Assembly (NCBI RefSeq): GCF_002532045.1
Contig: NZ_NWTG01000003.1
Span: forward strand, 512,550 to 576,549
DNA length: 64,000 bases
From: Bradyrhizobium sp. C9
GTDB taxonomy: Bacteria > Pseudomonadota > Alphaproteobacteria > Rhizobiales > Xanthobacteraceae
Reading direction: 5' to 3'
Translations under genes and position numbers: made by a program
In this document: in pieces, positions 33,319 through 41,455 of the stretch
Layout of the letters: each line of letters starts with the position of its first letter
Position numbering within the stretch: the first letter of the stretch is position 1
The notes under the pieces: generated by a model
Told to the model about the DNA's origin: nothing
Databases searched by the model: none
The model's input: the letters and a program-made list of their open reading frames with translations, nothing else

Positions 33319-36300
33319 TTGAGCGTCAGGCTCACGCCGGCGCTGACACCCCAGTCGCTGCCGGCGGTGGTCGCCGCCAAATTGCTGCGCAGCCGGCTGT
33401 TCTCGCTGGTGTAACCGATGCCGAAGGCAAGCGCGCCCTGGCTGCGCCAGACGCCGCCGCCGGCCGATGCGCTGATCTTGCCGGGCCGGTCGTCATAGCG
33501 CAGCGATGCCGCGGCCATGCCGATCGCCGCGGCGCGCCAGGCGTCCTGCCGCACCTCGCCGATCTGGCCGTTGAGCTGCTGGAACGCGCTGTTGAGCTGG
33601 TTGACGTTGACCGCGTCGGTGCCGGCGACGCCCGCCGCCACGTTGCTGATGGTCACCGGCCCGGTGCTGCCGCTGTTCAGCGTCACCTTGTTGGTGGTGT
33701 TCCCTGAGGCATCGGTGTCGTAGCGGATCGAGCCGCTGGAAACCGCCTGGAGCTGGCTTACATTGACCGCGTCGGTCGCGGCCGAACCGGCGGCAACATT
33801 GGTGACGCGGCGTTCGGCCCCGGACGAGCCGACCGACACTTCGCCGGTCGCAACCCCGGCGACGCTCTTGCCGACGACGGGCGTATAGGCCGCATCGCTC
33901 AGATTGGCCGTGGTGGTCGAGTTCGCGCCGAGCGCCAGCGAATTGGCCGACGTCGCCTTGGCGCCGGCGCCGATCGCGACCGAGTTGGCGCCCGATGCGG
34001 CCGAGCCATTGCCCATCGATACTGCATTCGCGCCGCTTGCGACCGACTGGGGGCCGATCGCGACGCTCTCAGCGCCGGTTGCCGACGAATCCGCCGCGGT
34101 GGAGTTGGCGTGGAAGTACTTGATGCCGCCGCTGCCGGTCGAGATGTTGTTGACCGTCGTATAGAGAGCGTCGAGCGAGGTGTTGGTGGCCCAGAGCTGC
34201 GAGCCGTTGATCGCATCCGTCGAGGTCGCGCTGATCTGGCCGGCGGCGACGTTGGTGACGGTGCGCTCGGCTCCGACGCTGCCGACGCTGACGGTCGAAG
34301 TCGGCGCCGTGCCGGCGAAGGCGTAGGTGGTGCCGCCGATCGATGTGCTCTTGGTCTGGACCACCGTCGAGGTTGTCGAATTGGCGCCGAGCGCGACGTC
34401 GCCGGCCTGTGCCGTCGCCTTGGCATTCGGACCGAGCGCAACGCTGGTCGGGTTGGAGGTCTGCGATCCTGCGCCGATCGACACCGACTGGATGCCGCTG
34501 GCCTGCGCATTGGTTCCGAACGCGATCGAATCGGCGAAGTTCGATACCGAATTCTGGCCGATCGCGATGCCGCCGGGCGCGGTCTGCTGCACGGTTGCGC
34601 CAAAGCCCATGCCGATGCCGTTGTCGCCATTGACCACGGTCTGCGGTCCGACCGCGACGGAATTGTTGCCGACTGCGAGCGAGTCGGCGAGCGTCGAATT
34701 GGCGTGGAAGTATTTCGTCGTCGTGGTCGCGAACGACGTCAGCGCGCCGGTCAGCTGTCGCACGGTGACGGCGTCGCTCGATTGGGTGCCGTCGGCGACA
34801 TTGGTGATCTGGCGATAGCTCGTCGCGTTGCCGACCGACACCGCGCCGAGCAGCGCGAGATCGGTGGTGTTGTAGGGAATGATGGTGCCGCCGATCGTGC
34901 CGGAAGCCGGCGCGAGCGCGCGGTTGGAGATCGAGCCCGAGCCGATCGCGACGCCGTCGGCGACCGAGGCCTGGGTGTTGAAGCCGAGCGCAGTGGAATT
35001 GGCCGCGGTTGCCGATGCTGCGATGCCGGCGGCCATCGAATTCGCGCCGGTCGCACCGTTGTTGGTGTAGTTCGCCAGCTGGGTGCCACCGTCGTTGACA
35101 CTATAATAATGCGTCAGGCCGTTGCTGACGACGGTCGACAGGCTGTCGATCGCCTGCGTCGCGGCAAACAGCTGCGAACCGTTGATCGCATCGGTCGAGC
35201 CGTTGCTGATCCGTCCCGCGGCGACGTTGGTGATGGTGCGCTCGGCACCAACGGCGCCGACACTGACGGTCGAGAGCGGCGTCGTGCCGGCGAAGCTGTA
35301 GGCGGTGGTGCCGATGGTGATGCCTGACGTGCCGACCGCTGTGGTGGTCTGGCTGCCGGAGCCGAGCGCGATATCGTTGGCATTCGCGGCGGTCGCGCCG
35401 TTGCCGATCGACACCGAGCCGCTGCCGGTCGCGGTCGACACCGGCCCGATCGCAACCGAATTGGTGCCCACGGCGGACGAATCCGCCAGCGTCGAGTTGG
35501 CGTGGAAATACTTGATGCCGCCGCCGGTGTTGATGTTGTTGACGGTGGTGGCGAGGCCGTCGACCGCCTGGTTGGTGGCCCAGAGCTGCGAGCCGTTGAT
35601 CGCATCGGTCGAGCTATTGCTGATCCGCCCCGCCGCCACGTTGGTGATGGTGCGTTCGGCGCCAAGCGCGCCGACGCTGACGGTCGAGACCGCTGTCGTC
35701 CCGGCGAAGCTGTAGGTGGTGCCGTTGATCACCGTGTTCGGCGTGTTGACCGCGGCAGCGGTGACGCTGCCCGCGCCGAGCGCAACGGCGCCGGCGTTGG
35801 CGGCGTTCGCGTTGGCGCCGAGCGCCAGCGAATTGGCCTGGCTGGCCGTCGCGGAGGTACCGCCGGCAAAGGAGCTGGTGCCCGACGCTGTCGCACCAGC
35901 GCCAACGGCGCTGGATGCGGCGCCTGACGCAGTGGTCTGCGTGCCGAGCGCAATCGAATCGCGACCGGATGCCTTCGGACCGCCGCCAAAGCCGTCGCCG
36001 ATCGCGATGGCACCATCATTCGTGGCCTGCCCCGCACCGACGGCAACGGCCCCGGTTAGCGGCGAATTGCTGAGCGACGCGGCAAGCGCGCCCGAACCGA
36101 GCGCCGTGTCGGATGATGCCCGTGCCGCGGCGCCCGTGCCGACCGCAACACTGCTCGCGCCGGCGGCACTCGCACTGACGCCGGACGCGAGCGCGTTGGC
36201 GCCGGTGGCACCGGCGTTGTTGTAGTTGGTATCGGTTCCCGGCGTCGTGCTGTTGACGCTGTAGTCGTGGATCGCGCCGGCGGTGATCTGGCTCGAGAGC

Positions 36301-38501
36301 GTATTGGCAACACTGTAGAGCTGCGAGCCGTTGATGGCGTCCGTGCTCGACGTGCTGATCCGCCCGGCCGCGACGTTGGTGATGGTGCGTTCCGCGCCGA
36401 CCGCCCCGACGCTGACCGTCGAGCCCGGCGTGGTGCCGGCGAAGCCCGAATAGGTGATGCCGTTGATCACCGCGTTTGGCGTGCCGACCGCGGCGACGGT
36501 GACACTGCCGGAGCCGAGCGCGACATCGCCGGATTTTGCTGCCGCCGTGGCGCCGTTGCCCAGTGCGATATTGCCGGCAAGACCGGCGGCGCCCGCGGTG
36601 GAGCCATTGCCGAGCGCCACGGATCCCTGCCCGATCGCCTTGTTGTTGTTGCCGATCGCGACCGCGCCGTTGGCCTGGTTGGCGGCGGTGGCGCTCGCCG
36701 TGCCGTCACTGTTGGCGATGTTGTTGGCGCCACCGGTGAAGGCGCCGGTGCCGCTGGCATAGCTGGGATCGCCGATCGCCACGGCGCCGTTGCCGAAGGC
36801 GGTGTTGTTCGCGCCGATCGAGACGGCCTGACCGCCGGTTGCCACCGAGTTGGTGCCCAAGGCCACCGCGTTGGCAGAACTCGCCGCCGCATTGTTACCG
36901 ATCGCGATGGCGCTTGTAGCCGACGCCTTGGCGCCGATGCCGAGGGCGGTACTCGTGATTCCGCTGGCGCTGGCGCTGACGCCGGCCGCGAGAGAGTTGT
37001 CTCCTGCCGCGCTCGCTCCAGACCCGAATGCGGAGGCGTTTTGGCCGCTGGCAACGGCTGTGTTGCCGACCGCAGTGCTGGCGGCGGCACTCGCATTTGA
37101 GGAAGTGCCGATCGCCAGCGAACTCGTGCCGGCGGCGCTGGCTCCAACACCGGTCGCGATCGAACTGATGCCGGCGGATGCCGCATTGTTGCCGAGTGCA
37201 ATGCCACCCGTCGCTGCACTGTTGACGATTGCGCCCGATCCGATTGCGACCGAGCCGCCGGTGCTCAGCGCCTGCGCCTGGTTGCCCAAGGCAACGCCGA
37301 AATCGCCCGATGCCACGGAGGTCGAGCCAATGGCAACCGCGCTTTGTCCCTGCGCCTTCGCGAAGAAGCCTTGCGCGATCCCGAATGCGCCCGTCGCCTG
37401 AGCGGAGTTACCAAGGGCCATGGAGCTTCCGGCCGACGCGACGGTGTTGACGCCCAGCGCCAGCGTGTTGGTGCCGGAGGCGTTGGCAAGGTATCCCACG
37501 GCTGCTGTCCCGACATTGGAAGCGGTCGCCCCATTGCCAACTGCTGTCGACTGGTTTCCCGTCGCGGCGGCGGACGTGCCGAAGGCGCTGGCCCCCGTCC
37601 CCGTTGCGGATGAACTCGGACCCACGCTCGTCGACCACGCCCCCGTCGCGGTGGAACCGGTGCCGAGCGCAACAGCCTCGAACGTGAAGCCGGCAGGCGC
37701 GGTCCCGCTGGCATTGGCATTCGTGCCGATGGCGATTGGAGACCCGCCGCCGGCTCCGGCGTTTGCTTTGGCGCTGACGCCGATGGCGGTGCCCGAGCCG
37801 TTAGAAGATGAGGCAGCGGACGACAATCCAATGGCGATCGAGGCGCCACCGGAGGCGCTGGCCGTCGAGCCCAGCGCCAACGCACCCACGCCATTTGCAG
37901 TGGTGTTGACGCCGAAGGATGAGGATCCGTCCCCGGTGGAATGCGCGTTCCCGCCTATGGCGAGGGCGTTGGTGCCGGTCGCGTTCGCAAACACACCCAT
38001 GCCGATCGCATTCAGGCCGTTCACGGAGTTGGAATAGCCGACGATGATCGAACCATCGCCGGTCGCGCTGTTCGAATCGCCTATCGCCAGGGAGTTCTGG
38101 CCATTCGCATTGGTATTGACGCCAATGGCGGTTGCATTGGCGCCGGCAGCGTGGGCGCCGCAACCCATAGCCGTGCTGCCGGCGGTTGCAGCGGTGGGAT
38201 TGGTGCAGTTAGCGGGGTTGCTCACAACACCATTGCCGATGGCAACCTGCGCGAACGCCGCCTGCGGGATCATGATCCCCATGGCGACAAGCAGCGCGCC
38301 GACCGCCCCGCCGGCGCTCAGCGAACCAAGCCCGAGCCGGTCGCGCCTCACACCCAGTGTCCGGTGCGCCTGACGCAGCACCGCCAACAGCCGACGTCGC
38401 AGCGAGCGGCTCCCCGCATCGCCCGATGCGACCCAACTCCGGACGAAGCCGGTGCGGCCTTGACGCTTCAGCGATTCGGATGAGTTGCGTGCGACAACCA
38501 T
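33315..38501 (-). CDS. YadA-like trimeric autotransporter adhesin
   Basis: The 1728-residue protein is Gly/Ala/Ser/Thr-rich. It opens with an extended signal (hydrophobic core LGSLSAGGAVGALLVAMGIM, cut near AFAQ, residue 85). A long head of YadA-type repeats (SIAIGxxAxASGxxSxAxG) follows, broken by necks: AERTITNVAAG, then TDAINGSQL. About five head-neck blocks recur, with YFHANST motifs in some. The membrane anchor (WRAAAIGMAAASLRYDD to the end) forms the trimeric barrel, but the last residue is Asn (VSLTLN) rather than an aromatic one. ATG 38501 has AAGGGGG upstream. The stop overlaps the IalB-like gene. It would mediate surface attachment; the ligand is unknown. Confidence 0.93.
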   Translation of the reverse strand: MVVARNSSESLKRQGRTGFVRSWVASGDAGSRSLRRRLLAVLRQAHRTLGVRRDRLGLGSLSAGGAVGALLVAMGIMIPQAAFAQVAIGNGVVSNPANCTNPTAATAGSTAMGCGAHAAGANATAIGVNTNANGQNSLAIGDSNSATGDGSIIVGYSNSVNGLNAIGMGVFANATGTNALAIGGNAHSTGDGSSSFGVNTTANGVGALALGSTASASGGASIAIGLSSAASSSNGSGTAIGVSAKANAGAGGGSPIAIGTNANASGTAPAGFTFEAVALGTGSTATGAWSTSVGPSSSATGTGASAFGTSAAATGNQSTAVGNGATASNVGTAAVGYLANASGTNTLALGVNTVASAGSSMALGNSAQATGAFGIAQGFFAKAQGQSAVAIGSTSVASGDFGVALGNQAQALSTGGSVAIGSGAIVNSAATGGIALGNNAASAGISSIATGVGASAAGTSSLAIGTSSNASAAASTAVGNTAVASGQNASAFGSGASAAGDNSLAAGVSASASGITSTALGIGAKASATSAIAIGNNAAASSANAVALGTNSVATGGQAVSIGANNTAFGNGAVAIGDPSYASGTGAFTGGANNIANSDGTASATAANQANGAVAIGNNNKAIGQGSVALGNGSTAGAAGLAGNIALGNGATAAAKSGDVALGSGSVTVAAVGTPNAVINGITYSGFAGTTPGSTVSVGAVGAERTITNVAAGRISTSSTDAINGSQLYSVANTLSSQITAGAIHDYSVNSTTPGTDTNYNNAGATGANALASGVSASAAGASSVAVGTGAAARASSDTALGSGALAASLSNSPLTGAVAVGAGQATNDGAIAIGDGFGGGPKASGRDSIALGTQTTASGAASSAVGAGATASGTSSFAGGTSATASQANSLALGANANAANAGAVALGAGSVTAAAVNTPNTVINGTTYSFAGTTAVSTVSVGALGAERTITNVAAGRISNSSTDAINGSQLWATNQAVDGLATTVNNINTGGGIKYFHANSTLADSSAVGTNSVAIGPVSTATGSGSVSIGNGATAANANDIALGSGSQTTTAVGTSGITIGTTAYSFAGTTPLSTVSVGAVGAERTITNVAAGRISNGSTDAINGSQLFAATQAIDSLSTVVSNGLTHYYSVNDGGTQLANYTNNGATGANSMAAGIAASATAANSTALGFNTQASVADGVAIGSGSISNRALAPASGTIGGTIIPYNTTDLALLGAVSVGNATSYRQITNVADGTQSSDAVTVRQLTGALTSFATTTTKYFHANSTLADSLAVGNNSVAVGPQTVVNGDNGIGMGFGATVQQTAPGGIAIGQNSVSNFADSIAFGTNAQASGIQSVSIGAGSQTSNPTSVALGPNAKATAQAGDVALGANSTTSTVVQTKSTSIGGTTYAFAGTAPTSTVSVGSVGAERTVTNVAAGQISATSTDAINGSQLWATNTSLDALYTTVNNISTGSGGIKYFHANSTAADSSATGAESVAIGPQSVASGANAVSMGNGSAASGANSVAIGAGAKATSANSLALGANSTTTANLSDAAYTPVVGKSVAGVATGEVSVGSSGAERRVTNVAAGSAATDAVNVSQLQAVSSGSIRYDTDASGNTTNKVTLNSGSTGPVTISNVAAGVAGTDAVNVNQLNSAFQQLNGQIGEVRQDAWRAAAIGMAAASLRYDDRPGKISASAGGGVWRSQGALAFGIGYTSENSRLRSNLAATTAGSDWGVSAGVSLTLN

Positions 38502-38836
38502 GGTGCGCCCCCTTCGTGACATCTTGTCCAGACGTCGGGGGTGCCATGGCGCGGACTGTGCCGACATGCGTGTCCTTTGGGAACGCATGTGGAAATATGA
38601 AAACCGCGCGACCTGCGCCGGCCTTCCGGTCCTGACCAACGATGTGTCGAACTCAACGAGCGCATCTTGCCACCCAGCGCTCGCTCGACTGCCCCATCAA
38701 TGTGCCCCGAGTCGTCATGTCAAAAATGATAGACACATATTTGACAACGTCACTCAGCAGCCCGTCCAAATAGCGCGCAGATCGTCTCACAAGTTGAATG
38801 ATTTGCTCAATGCACCGTGGCGTATTTCGTAGAATT
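38502..38836. other. Adhesin promoter region; no gene
   Basis: This 335-base gap lies between the AraC regulator gene (ending at 38837) and the adhesin start, both read leftward. It should hold the adhesin promoter and is rather AT-rich near 38720-38830. No terminator-like hairpin was recognised. An AraC binding site is plausible but not identified. Confidence 0.5.
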
Positions 38837-39889
38837 TCAACCGGCAGTTGATCTGCGGCGCACACGTTCACGCATCTCGCGCGGACTGACGCCGAACTCG
38901 CGGCGAAACGCGCGCGTGAAATCCGACGCCAGCTTGAAGCCGTGACGATAGGCAATCTCCTGCACCTGCCTGTCGGTGGACGCGACGAGTTCGGCATGTG
39001 CAGCGCGCAGCCGCTTGCGCAGGATGTATCCGGCGACGCCGCCGACACTCTCGAATGCACGGTAGAGGGCAGAGCGCGAGATCCGCAATTGCTGCGCAAT
39101 GCGATCCGGCGTCAGGTCGAAGTCGCCGAGATGCGTTTCAATATAAAGACGTGCACGCTCGAACAGCACCGATTCGATTGCGCCGCGCGCCTGCTCCAGC
39201 CGGTCCGAGGACAGCTGAATGCATGCGGCGATCATCTGCGCGGTCGCTCGCCCCGCCTGCCTCAACTCGTCCGGCGACATCAGGATCAGGCGCGTTTCGA
39301 GTCTGTCGAGATAGTCCGACAGCAGTTCGATCAGATTGCCCGAGAGGAGAATGGTGCACGCATCGTTAAGCTGATCGGCCACGTCTGCGAATGACCGGCG
39401 CGGCAAAGCCAGCACCAGGCCGTCATAGTCGGTAATGCTGCCGCGGAAATCGTCGTCGAGCGAGATCAGGAACATCGCGCCGGGCCCGGCGTGAACCCGC
39501 CGCTCTGCCGTTTCGAAGCGGGCTTCGCCGGACCGCACCCGGAACAGCCACCAGATATCGACCGGCGCGCCCTGCGAGGGCTCGACGGCGCGCGCGAACG
39601 TTTGAGTGGCAACGCGTCCTGACGTGAAGACGACATCGGTCATGTTGCAGGTCAGGTACTCCACCTCGAATCCCTGCGCCGGGCTGTGGCCTTCCGACGG
39701 CGCCACATCGACCAGCGAGGCCATGCGGGTCTTCCACACCTCGAACTGCTCCGACGGCGGATAGGACCGTGTCGTGAAGAGCCGCGGTGCCGCCGGGGCT
39801 ATGTCCCTGATGTTACGGGGCTCGCGCGGCAGGGGAACCTGTTCGAGGAGCTTGGCGGCACTCGCCGGCGCATTGTCGTCTTCTGGCAT
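38837..39889 (-). CDS. AraC family transcriptional regulator upstream of the adhesin operon
   Basis: The 350-residue protein has a C-terminal AraC/XylS DNA-binding domain: TPDRIAQQLRISRSALYRAFESVGGVAGYILRKRLRAAHAELVASTDRQVQEIAYRHGFKLASDFTRAFRREFGVSPREMRER, and an N-terminal region resembling the AraC-binding-like domain of NahR/FeaR types (VWWLFRVRSGEARFE-like WWLF). ATG 39889 is preceded by ACGGA; a longer frame to 39997 has no better start. It is co-oriented with the adhesin operon after a 335-base gap and is a reasonable regulator of it. Confidence 0.87.
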   Translation of the reverse strand: MPEDDNAPASAAKLLEQVPLPREPRNIRDIAPAAPRLFTTRSYPPSEQFEVWKTRMASLVDVAPSEGHSPAQGFEVEYLTCNMTDVVFTSGRVATQTFARAVEPSQGAPVDIWWLFRVRSGEARFETAERRVHAGPGAMFLISLDDDFRGSITDYDGLVLALPRRSFADVADQLNDACTILLSGNLIELLSDYLDRLETRLILMSPDELRQAGRATAQMIAACIQLSSDRLEQARGAIESVLFERARLYIETHLGDFDLTPDRIAQQLRISRSALYRAFESVGGVAGYILRKRLRAAHAELVASTDRQVQEIAYRHGFKLASDFTRAFRREFGVSPREMRERVRRRSTAG

Positions 39890-40641
39890 GTCATTCCGTC
39901 CCCCGTGGTCGCAAACGACGAACGTCGTCTCAACGGGGGCGCATTCCCAAGGTTGCGTCGCCGGCCGCTGACGGGCAGGCGAATTTCTGGCGGACAAGGA
40001 AGCAGCATCATCTTGGATGCGGACATCACCCGCTTACGCCGGCCGCTCCTGATAGGGCCGACGGGTCCTGCGGCAGTCGTGCTCACACATGGCATTCATC
40101 GTTGTCGCGTCATTGCCGGACCCAGTCCGGAAGCACCGTCACCGAGTCGGTCTGACTGATCTAGAGAACAATCTGAGCGAGAACCAGAGCGGCGGCAACG
40201 CGCGCCGTGAAGAAATCCGAGATTGCATTCGTGCGATGCGATCGGGCAACGCATCATCGCAGAGTCTTCAGAAAATTTTCTCGATCTTCGTGCCGGGACG
40301 ATATGAACGTCGCGAGGGGGCAACTTAAGCACGGTACATGACACATCACGAATCCCGCGCACAGGGTTCGCGTCGACCGCGCCTGAAGACGCTTGCCTAA
40401 TCATGCGGCATTCCACCACGTGCGACGTCAATGAGATCGATGGGAACGGAACACGCGCGCGCGAGGCGCACATGTCGTTGCACGCTGCGGCATTTTCATA
40501 TGAACGTCGAGATGACGAAAGTAATAGCGGCTCGTCATATTCGTCGGTGAACATGCCCGCGGAGCCGGCGTCGCGCGCCCGATCGCCGGCACCGGCAACA
40601 CCAGCGACGCAGCATGCGGTCCTCGATCGGGCGCCGCCCGG
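39890..40641. other. 752-base region without a supported gene
   Basis: No frame here has family resemblance or good codon use; the 79- and 152-residue frames look random. The words ATATGAACGTCG recur near 40300 and 40498. It presumably contains the AraC gene promoter (leftward) and the 3' region of the small membrane protein (ending at 40642). An unannotated short peptide or RNA cannot be excluded. Confidence 0.45.
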
Positions 40642-41094
40642 CTATGCCTTGTGTTGCCCGATCTGGTCGTGTTGCCCGATCTGGTCGAGCCATGCCGCAA
40701 AGCGCGGATGCTTTGCGAACCTGCCTTGCACGACCGCCAACTCCTGCTGGAAGACCGGCAACGAGAGTACCCGCTCGATGTCGGGCTCCCTGATCTTCCA
40801 GATTCCCGGCGGAACGAAGCCATGCACCTTGAGCTCGTAGAGCTCAAAGATCGAGAAGATGACTTCATGCACAATTCGGCGCTCGTCCGGCGTCATCTCG
40901 ATGCCGCCGCCGGCGCTCTCGTCATGGAACGTTGCCGTGGGCAGGCGACGCCGCAGATCGGATATGCGCTCGGAGTATCTGAGGAAGATGTCGGCTCCCA
41001 GACGCCGGTTGTTGGTATGCAGCGCCGTGTAGATCGCGGTGATGCCGACGATGATGGTCCCGAGCGTCATGAACTTCAGGATATGATCGAGCAC
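40642..41094 (-). CDS. Small membrane-anchored protein of unknown function
   Basis: The 150-residue protein has one N-terminal helix (ILKFMTLGTIIVGITAIYTALH) and a charged cytoplasmic domain (RRLGADIFLRYSERISDLRRRLP; TPDERRIVHEVIFSIFELYELKVHGFVPPGIWKIREPDIERVLSLPVFQ). The GTG start has AAGGAG about nine bases upstream. The C-terminus contains DQIGQH twice, from an 18-base tandem duplication at 40651-40686. It is divergent from the GGDEF-EAL gene. No family was identified. Confidence 0.7.
   Translation of the reverse strand: MLDHILKFMTLGTIIVGITAIYTALHTNNRRLGADIFLRYSERISDLRRRLPTATFHDESAGGGIEMTPDERRIVHEVIFSIFELYELKVHGFVPPGIWKIREPDIERVLSLPVFQQELAVVQGRFAKHPRFAAWLDQIGQHDQIGQHKA
40651..40686. repeat. 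18-base tandem duplication in the 3' end of the 150-residue gene
   Basis: GTGTTGCCCGATCTGGTC occurs twice in direct tandem (40651-40668 and 40669-40686). In frame on the minus strand it adds a second DQIGQH to the C-terminus. It is probably replication slippage, and strains may differ in copy number. Confidence 0.8.
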
Positions 41095-41455
41095 TACGAT
41101 GTCTCCTTCGACCTTCCGTGATCGCGCCAGGAGCCCCGAGCTGTGCTCCTCGCCCTTTATTGCCCCTGGGCGCCGTGATCGTCGAGATGCGGATTACCGA
41201 TTTGCCCGACGGCGCAGGTCGACCGTCCGAGGCGGATTCCAGGACCCTCGGCCGGCGCCGAACAGCCAGTGATCGGCACGGCGGCAATCCGGCCCTCGAC
41301 GAAAGTCGCAACAAATGGGCCGCGCGCCTGTCGTAGATTTGTAACCATCTTGCAAATCGTTATCGCGCAAAAGTCGCGGGCAGCCTTCACGCAACCATTT
41401 GCAAACTCCAGACTGCCTACCGTCACCGGATATTATAGTGATAGTGGGGACGGGA
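41095..41455. other. Divergent promoter region between small membrane protein and GGDEF-EAL gene
   Basis: This 361-base gap holds both promoters. It contains an AT-rich stretch (TATTATAGTGATAG, near 41431-41444) just before the GGDEF-EAL start, a possible promoter element. I see no other structure and no supported small gene. Confidence 0.4.

Noticed and set aside
33500..38200. CRISPR-like or satellite repeats in the adhesin region
   Set aside because: The periodicity reflects codon-level repeats of a YadA-type head and neck, not spacers between identical repeats.
38502..38639. Longer adhesin start at 38639 or 38519
   Set aside because: ATG 38501 has AAGGGGG at proper distance and leaves a normal extended signal peptide; the extra residues look non-coding.
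40096..40554. 152-codon minus-strand frame in the gene-free stretch
   Set aside because: Irregular composition, no family resemblance, no ribosome-binding site; not supported.
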